From NCBI GenBank assembly GCA_031397815.1, contig JANNMJ010000004.1, positions 1-64,000 of the forward strand: DNA of 64,000 bases. Direction: 5' to 3'. The notes under the pieces were generated by a model that had not been told where the DNA came from, made no database searches, and was given only the letters and a program-made list of their open reading frames with translations. Position 1 is the stretch's first letter, and each line of letters opens with the position of its first letter. The position numbers were made by a program, and so were the translations under genes. This DNA comes from JANNMJ01 sp031397815 (lineage in GTDB: Bacteria; Bacteroidota; Bacteroidia; Cytophagales; Hymenobacteraceae). Below are positions 60,592-64,000 of the stretch, one piece after another.

Positions 60592-61404
60592 ATGCTCGAT
60601 GTTCGCATTGGCCCCTGCCACCGAAACGTCCCCGAATCGTGGGACGAACTCACGCCCCGCCAGTACCGCGACGCGGTCGCGGTGCTACACGTTCCCGCCC
60701 CGCCGGAACTCCTCCGCCTACGCCTCCTGCGGGCCATCACGCGGCTGCCGTGGCGGCTGCTGGCGGCGCTCAACGAAACGCATCTGGCGCTGCTGATCAG
60801 CTGGACTCGCTTCCTGATCGACGAGCAGGCGCCCGGCCCGGCCAAGCAGCTGCTCCCTATCCTGCGGCTCCCCTTCTGGCGGTCGCCGCTGCTCAGCCGC
60901 TGGCTTGGCCCGGCCAGCCACCTCCGCAATTGCACGTTCGGCGAATTCATTTTCGCCGACACCTACGCGCTCCGCTTCGGCCGCACCCGCGACCTGACCG
61001 CGCTCGATAAGCTCGTCGCGACGCTCTATCGCCCGCGCCGTCGCGATGGTCAAAGTGCGGAGCTGGGTGATCCACGTCGGCCGTTCTCCGAGCATCGCGT
61101 CGACGAGTACGCCAGCCAGCTCCGCCACTTGCCCCTCCGCGAGAAGCTCGCGGTGCACCGATGGTATTCCGCCTGCCGCGCTCAGCTCGTCGACGAGTTT
61201 CCGAGCGTTTTCGACCAGGCGCAAACCGAAGCCGCGAACGGCCCAAACGAATGGGGCCGCGTCCTACGCAAGCTCTCCGGCGGCGCGTTCGGCCCTGTTG
61301 CCCAAACCGCTGGCCAGCCGATTCGCCTGATCCTCGCGGAGCTGGAAGACCTCATCAAAGCCGCTGAAGAAGCGGCCCGCCGGGCGCGGAGTCAACGCCC
61401 ATAA
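60592..61404 (+). CDS. Tail-assembly-region protein, 270 residues
   Basis: Begins MLDVRIGPCHRNVPESWDEL, directly behind promoter element 4. Mostly helical, Arg/Leu-rich (LLRLRLLRAITRLPWRLLAA; RLILAELEDLIKAAEEAARR at the end). WDELTPRQYRDAVAVL resembles the opening of proteins found before tail genes in Bacteroidota phages, from memory. Function unknown; a tail assembly role is positional. Confidence 0.6.
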   Translation: MLDVRIGPCHRNVPESWDELTPRQYRDAVAVLHVPAPPELLRLRLLRAITRLPWRLLAALNETHLALLISWTRFLIDEQAPGPAKQLLPILRLPFWRSPLLSRWLGPASHLRNCTFGEFIFADTYALRFGRTRDLTALDKLVATLYRPRRRDGQSAELGDPRRPFSEHRVDEYASQLRHLPLREKLAVHRWYSACRAQLVDEFPSVFDQAQTEAANGPNEWGRVLRKLSGGAFGPVAQTAGQPIRLILAELEDLIKAAEEAARRARSQRP

Positions 61405-61415
61405 CCCTCGTTTTT

Positions 61416-61946
61416 ATGCGTCAAAAAGCGTATTGCAACCTGTTCCGTGGTCTCGCTGAGCGCCACAAACTCATCCAGCACAGTCCGGCCGTGCCGCGCT
61501 TTGCCCGGATCGTCGTCTCCCTCGATCCCATCCAGCGCCTGATCGACCTGCAGGAGTTCACGCAGCTGCTCGGTGTGCGGCTGAAGGCCAGCGCGAATAA
61601 GTACGCGCTCGTCCTGGAAACCACCAACACGCAGTACCGCGACAACGGAGGCGATAACTACCAGCGCAACCGGCACGGCGCGTTCCTGCTGCTCACGCCG
61701 TGCGGCACCGATCCTGATGCCATCTCCGATGCGCTCGATGAGTGCGAGGTGATCGGCGAAGAGATTATGGCTGGCGCGGTAGAGGCGCTGAAGGAGGACT
61801 TCAAAACGCGCTTCCAAGTCGCCAGCATCACCAACGACTGCATCGGCCCGCTCGGCAACGGCGGCTGGTACGGCGTGCGCTTCGATTTTGAATTCACCAG
61901 CCCGGCGACGTCGGCGCTGAGCTACAACCCTGCTGCTTTCAACTAA
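61416..61946 (+). CDS. Tail-region protein, 176 residues
   Basis: Alpha/beta protein (MRQKAYCNLFRGLAERHKLI...) ending in a beta segment GPLGNGGWYGVRFDFEFTSP. Its length and place suggest a tail terminator or completion protein. It shares one base with the next gene (TAATG). No motif proves it. Confidence 0.55.
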   Translation: MRQKAYCNLFRGLAERHKLIQHSPAVPRFARIVVSLDPIQRLIDLQEFTQLLGVRLKASANKYALVLETTNTQYRDNGGDNYQRNRHGAFLLLTPCGTDPDAISDALDECEVIGEEIMAGAVEALKEDFKTRFQVASITNDCIGPLGNGGWYGVRFDFEFTSPATSALSYNPAAFN

Positions 61947-64000
61947 TGGCTCGTTACGCTGAAATCCGATTTACCTACGGTACGGGCTACTTCCCGGACG
62001 GCTTCTACGTCGACCTCCATTTCGGTTCGTCGACGGTTCGGTTTACCGCGACCCATAGCGGTCCCACCGGCGCGATCAGCGGCGGTTACCAGTTCAACCA
62101 GTACGCCTGCAACATCGCCAGCTACATCGACGGGCTGACGAATATGAACGAGTTCACGCGGGCCATTACGATGGCGCTGCTGGCGCTCGGCATCAACAAC
62201 GATTACGAGGCCGGCGGCACGTATGACGCGTCGCCCGGCTCCTTCACGCAGGGCGGGCGCCCCTACGTGCGGGCCAAGCAGTACGGCGCGGCCTATAACC
62301 TGGCTTTGCCCAACTTCGGCCCCGTTGGGATGCCGATTTCGGCTACGCAGCTGACGAACATTTCGCCCGTCGTCGTCACGGCCGACGTGCTCACTTGCAC
62401 CTGCTTCGGCGATAGCACCGGCAGCATTTCGCTCGATGTGCAAGGTGGCTGGCCACCGTACTCTTACCTCTGGAGCGACGGCGTGACGACCCGCGACCGC
62501 ACGGCGATGGCGGCTGGCGATTACACGGTGACCGTTACGGATTCTGACGTTGCCGACCCGATCAACAACCCCGTCGCACCGATCGTCCAGACCGTGCCGA
62601 TCACGGTTCCTCAAAACGCCCGCGTCGACGTCGTGATCGACCGCGAGGTCGGTACCGTCGACGTGAGTGTAACCGGTGGCGTTGGCCCCTACACGTATTT
62701 GTGGGCGGATGGCCCGACGACGGCCGGCCGCACCAACTTGCCGGAGGGTACCTATACTCTCACCGTGAGCGATTCGCTCGGGTGCTCGACCCAAGTCACC
62801 ATCGTTATTCCGCCGTTTGAGCGGTACTGGAGCCGCAATCCGATCCTGCTCAACGTCGACGCGGGCGACAGCTACCGCGCCGATCCAACGACCAAGCCGA
62901 ACCTCAGCTTTACGTGTGAGGTGTGGCTGGAGCAGGAGGTAGACAGCAATGTGTACACCCGCGTGGCGACGGTGCTCGAGCAGCCAGCTGACCGCAATGG
63001 GCGCACCACGTTTCAGGTACAGGAGCTGCTCGATCCGTATCTGGAGTACTTCGTGCCGTCCGTCATTCAGCGGGGTATCGTGCGCGCTACTCCGCTGTAT
63101 CGGCGTTTTTATCTCCAATACGCGGAGGTCTACGGCACGCCGCCGGTGCCCGCTGGCGCGGCCGTCGTCACTCAGCACATCGTGGCGCGAGGCGGCTTGA
63201 GCTTTGCCGAATCGCGCACGCGCACCTGGTTCAACTCCTACCACGAGGGCCGCAAGGCGTTCCTGACATGGCAGCCCAATAACAAACCCGCCCGGCGCGA
63301 CCAGCCGGAGTTTTTGTTCTTTCAGGCGCTGGATGACTTTGCCGCGCTTCGGCTCCGCTGCCGCGTGACGTTCTCGGATGCCACCACCACCGAGTTCCTG
63401 ATCGACACGCTGGCCGTCGACGTGCGGCGATACGAAGTCTTCTGCATCGGCGCCGGTTACAACGCCATCAAAATCACGACGACCAAGCGCATCACGGCTT
63501 GGGAAGTCTGGCTGACGACCGGAGAGGACGTGGTCGTTTCGGAGGTGCGGCGCTACGAGCTCGACGAGCGGCCTCGCTCACAGGTGCGCTATTTTCTCTT
63601 CGCCAACTCGCTCGGCGGGCTTGACACGCTCGTCGCCACCGGCGACTCGTCGCTCGAAGCGGAGCTGACGGCGGAGGACATCGATCTGGCACTACCTCCG
63701 ACCTACAACCCGCTGCTCGGCGACACGGCCGCACTCGACCGGGAGCTGCGTCCAGTCTGGAAAGTATCGACGGGCCTGAAGTCGCGGTCGGAGCAGATCG
63801 CGCTGCAAGAGCTGCTGCTGTCGCGCCGGGTGCTGATGGTCGCGCCGGGCGTCGCGCCGGGCGGAATGCTCGCGGGTGTCGTCCGGGCCAAGAGCGCCTT
63901 GATTCTCGACGATGCGAACCCAGTGCGCGGCTTCGAATTCGAGTTTGCCCTGCCGCGAGAACGCAGCTACACCCCGACCCTGCCGATAACGCCATCTGGT
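61946..64000 (+). CDS. Large phage tail/adhesion protein with SprB-like repeats (truncated by window)
   Basis: The frame stays open for 685 codons to the window edge, so the C-terminus is missing. After about 140 residues come two SprB-like repeats: TCFGDSTGSISLDVQGGWPP with YSYLWSDGVTT (about 150-190) and SVTGGVGPYTYLWADGPTT (about 233-252), each closing in a YTVTVTDS / YTLTVSDS strand. The remainder is beta-rich. SprB repeats are known from Bacteroidota gliding adhesins; in a phage tail region they suggest a surface-binding protein. A long minus-strand open frame across it is a shadow. Confidence 0.75.
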   Translation, partial: MARYAEIRFTYGTGYFPDGFYVDLHFGSSTVRFTATHSGPTGAISGGYQFNQYACNIASYIDGLTNMNEFTRAITMALLALGINNDYEAGGTYDASPGSFTQGGRPYVRAKQYGAAYNLALPNFGPVGMPISATQLTNISPVVVTADVLTCTCFGDSTGSISLDVQGGWPPYSYLWSDGVTTRDRTAMAAGDYTVTVTDSDVADPINNPVAPIVQTVPITVPQNARVDVVIDREVGTVDVSVTGGVGPYTYLWADGPTTAGRTNLPEGTYTLTVSDSLGCSTQVTIVIPPFERYWSRNPILLNVDAGDSYRADPTTKPNLSFTCEVWLEQEVDSNVYTRVATVLEQPADRNGRTTFQVQELLDPYLEYFVPSVIQRGIVRATPLYRRFYLQYAEVYGTPPVPAGAAVVTQHIVARGGLSFAESRTRTWFNSYHEGRKAFLTWQPNNKPARRDQPEFLFFQALDDFAALRLRCRVTFSDATTTEFLIDTLAVDVRRYEVFCIGAGYNAIKITTTKRITAWEVWLTTGEDVVVSEVRRYELDERPRSQVRYFLFANSLGGLDTLVATGDSSLEAELTAEDIDLALPPTYNPLLGDTAALDRELRPVWKVSTGLKSRSEQIALQELLLSRRVLMVAPGVAPGGMLAGVVRAKSALILDDANPVRGFEFEFALPRERSYTPTLPITPSG

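Noticed and set aside
61943..63244. 433-residue minus-strand open frame
   Set aside because: Arg/His/Val-rich shadow of the plus-strand SprB-repeat protein, which has real domain motifs.

Overview
The window looks like a high-GC member of the Bacteroidota, probably a Hymenobacter/Spirosoma-type cytophagalean. The evidence is a TamL-type lipoprotein outer-membrane assembly factor beside TamB, perfect TTTG / TAnnTTTG promoters instead of Shine-Dalgarno sites, and SprB-like repeats in a phage protein. No rRNA, convincing tRNA or CRISPR array was seen.

Region 1 (1-16.8 kb) is host housekeeping on mostly the minus strand: tamL-tamB, a 45-residue membrane peptide, an orphan NarL/FixJ-type response regulator, a small VOC-fold protein, and an RND efflux operon (adaptor, pump, outer-membrane factor). 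The gaps carry dispersed palindromic repeats, two of them as a long inverted pair about 8.3 kb apart.

Region 2 (16.8-29.2 kb) is an accessory block on the plus strand and the most unusual part. It opens with a Nif11-type leader peptide followed by an attenuator-like hairpin, an unrecognised 378-residue protein and a fusion of a terpene-cyclase-like toroid with a PhyH-type Fe(II)/2-oxoglutarate dioxygenase. This looks like a RiPP (modified peptide) pathway. Next come a short ORF of 7-residue HDNGP repeats flanked by inverted repeats, a DNase I-fold (EEP) protein, and a 1346-residue beta-rich protein whose C-terminal tail holds twelve His-Xaa-Asp motifs. Six bases after it starts a radical SAM/SPASM enzyme, overlapped by a 298-residue partner. 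A membrane patatin phospholipase closes the block. The tail-plus-radical-SAM layout resembles the His-Xaa-Ser (Hxs) system but with Asp for Ser; I regard it as the best candidate for an undescribed system.

Region 3 (29.2 kb to the end) is a tailed phage or prophage, cut off at the right edge. It starts with a divergent repressor/early control region, then many small overlapping early genes, an HD phosphohydrolase, an HNH nuclease and a 1177-residue primase-helicase followed by GGGGAAAC iterons. The late part has fibre-like proteins, a prohead protease-scaffold fusion, capsid, tail tube, a ParB-like/methyltransferase fusion, both terminase subunits, portal, connector, holin, a DUF5675-type lysis protein with a nested u-spanin, a structured-RNA unit, an HTH-amidoligase cassette, and tail genes including one with SprB-like repeats. 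No integrase is visible.

Four late transcription units begin with the same element, TGTCCTTT and GAGYTTYG at a fixed 28-base offset. Three of them directly abut terminator T-tracts and end only 4-7 bases before the start codon, which suggests leaderless late mRNAs. The host response-regulator promoter has the same layout.
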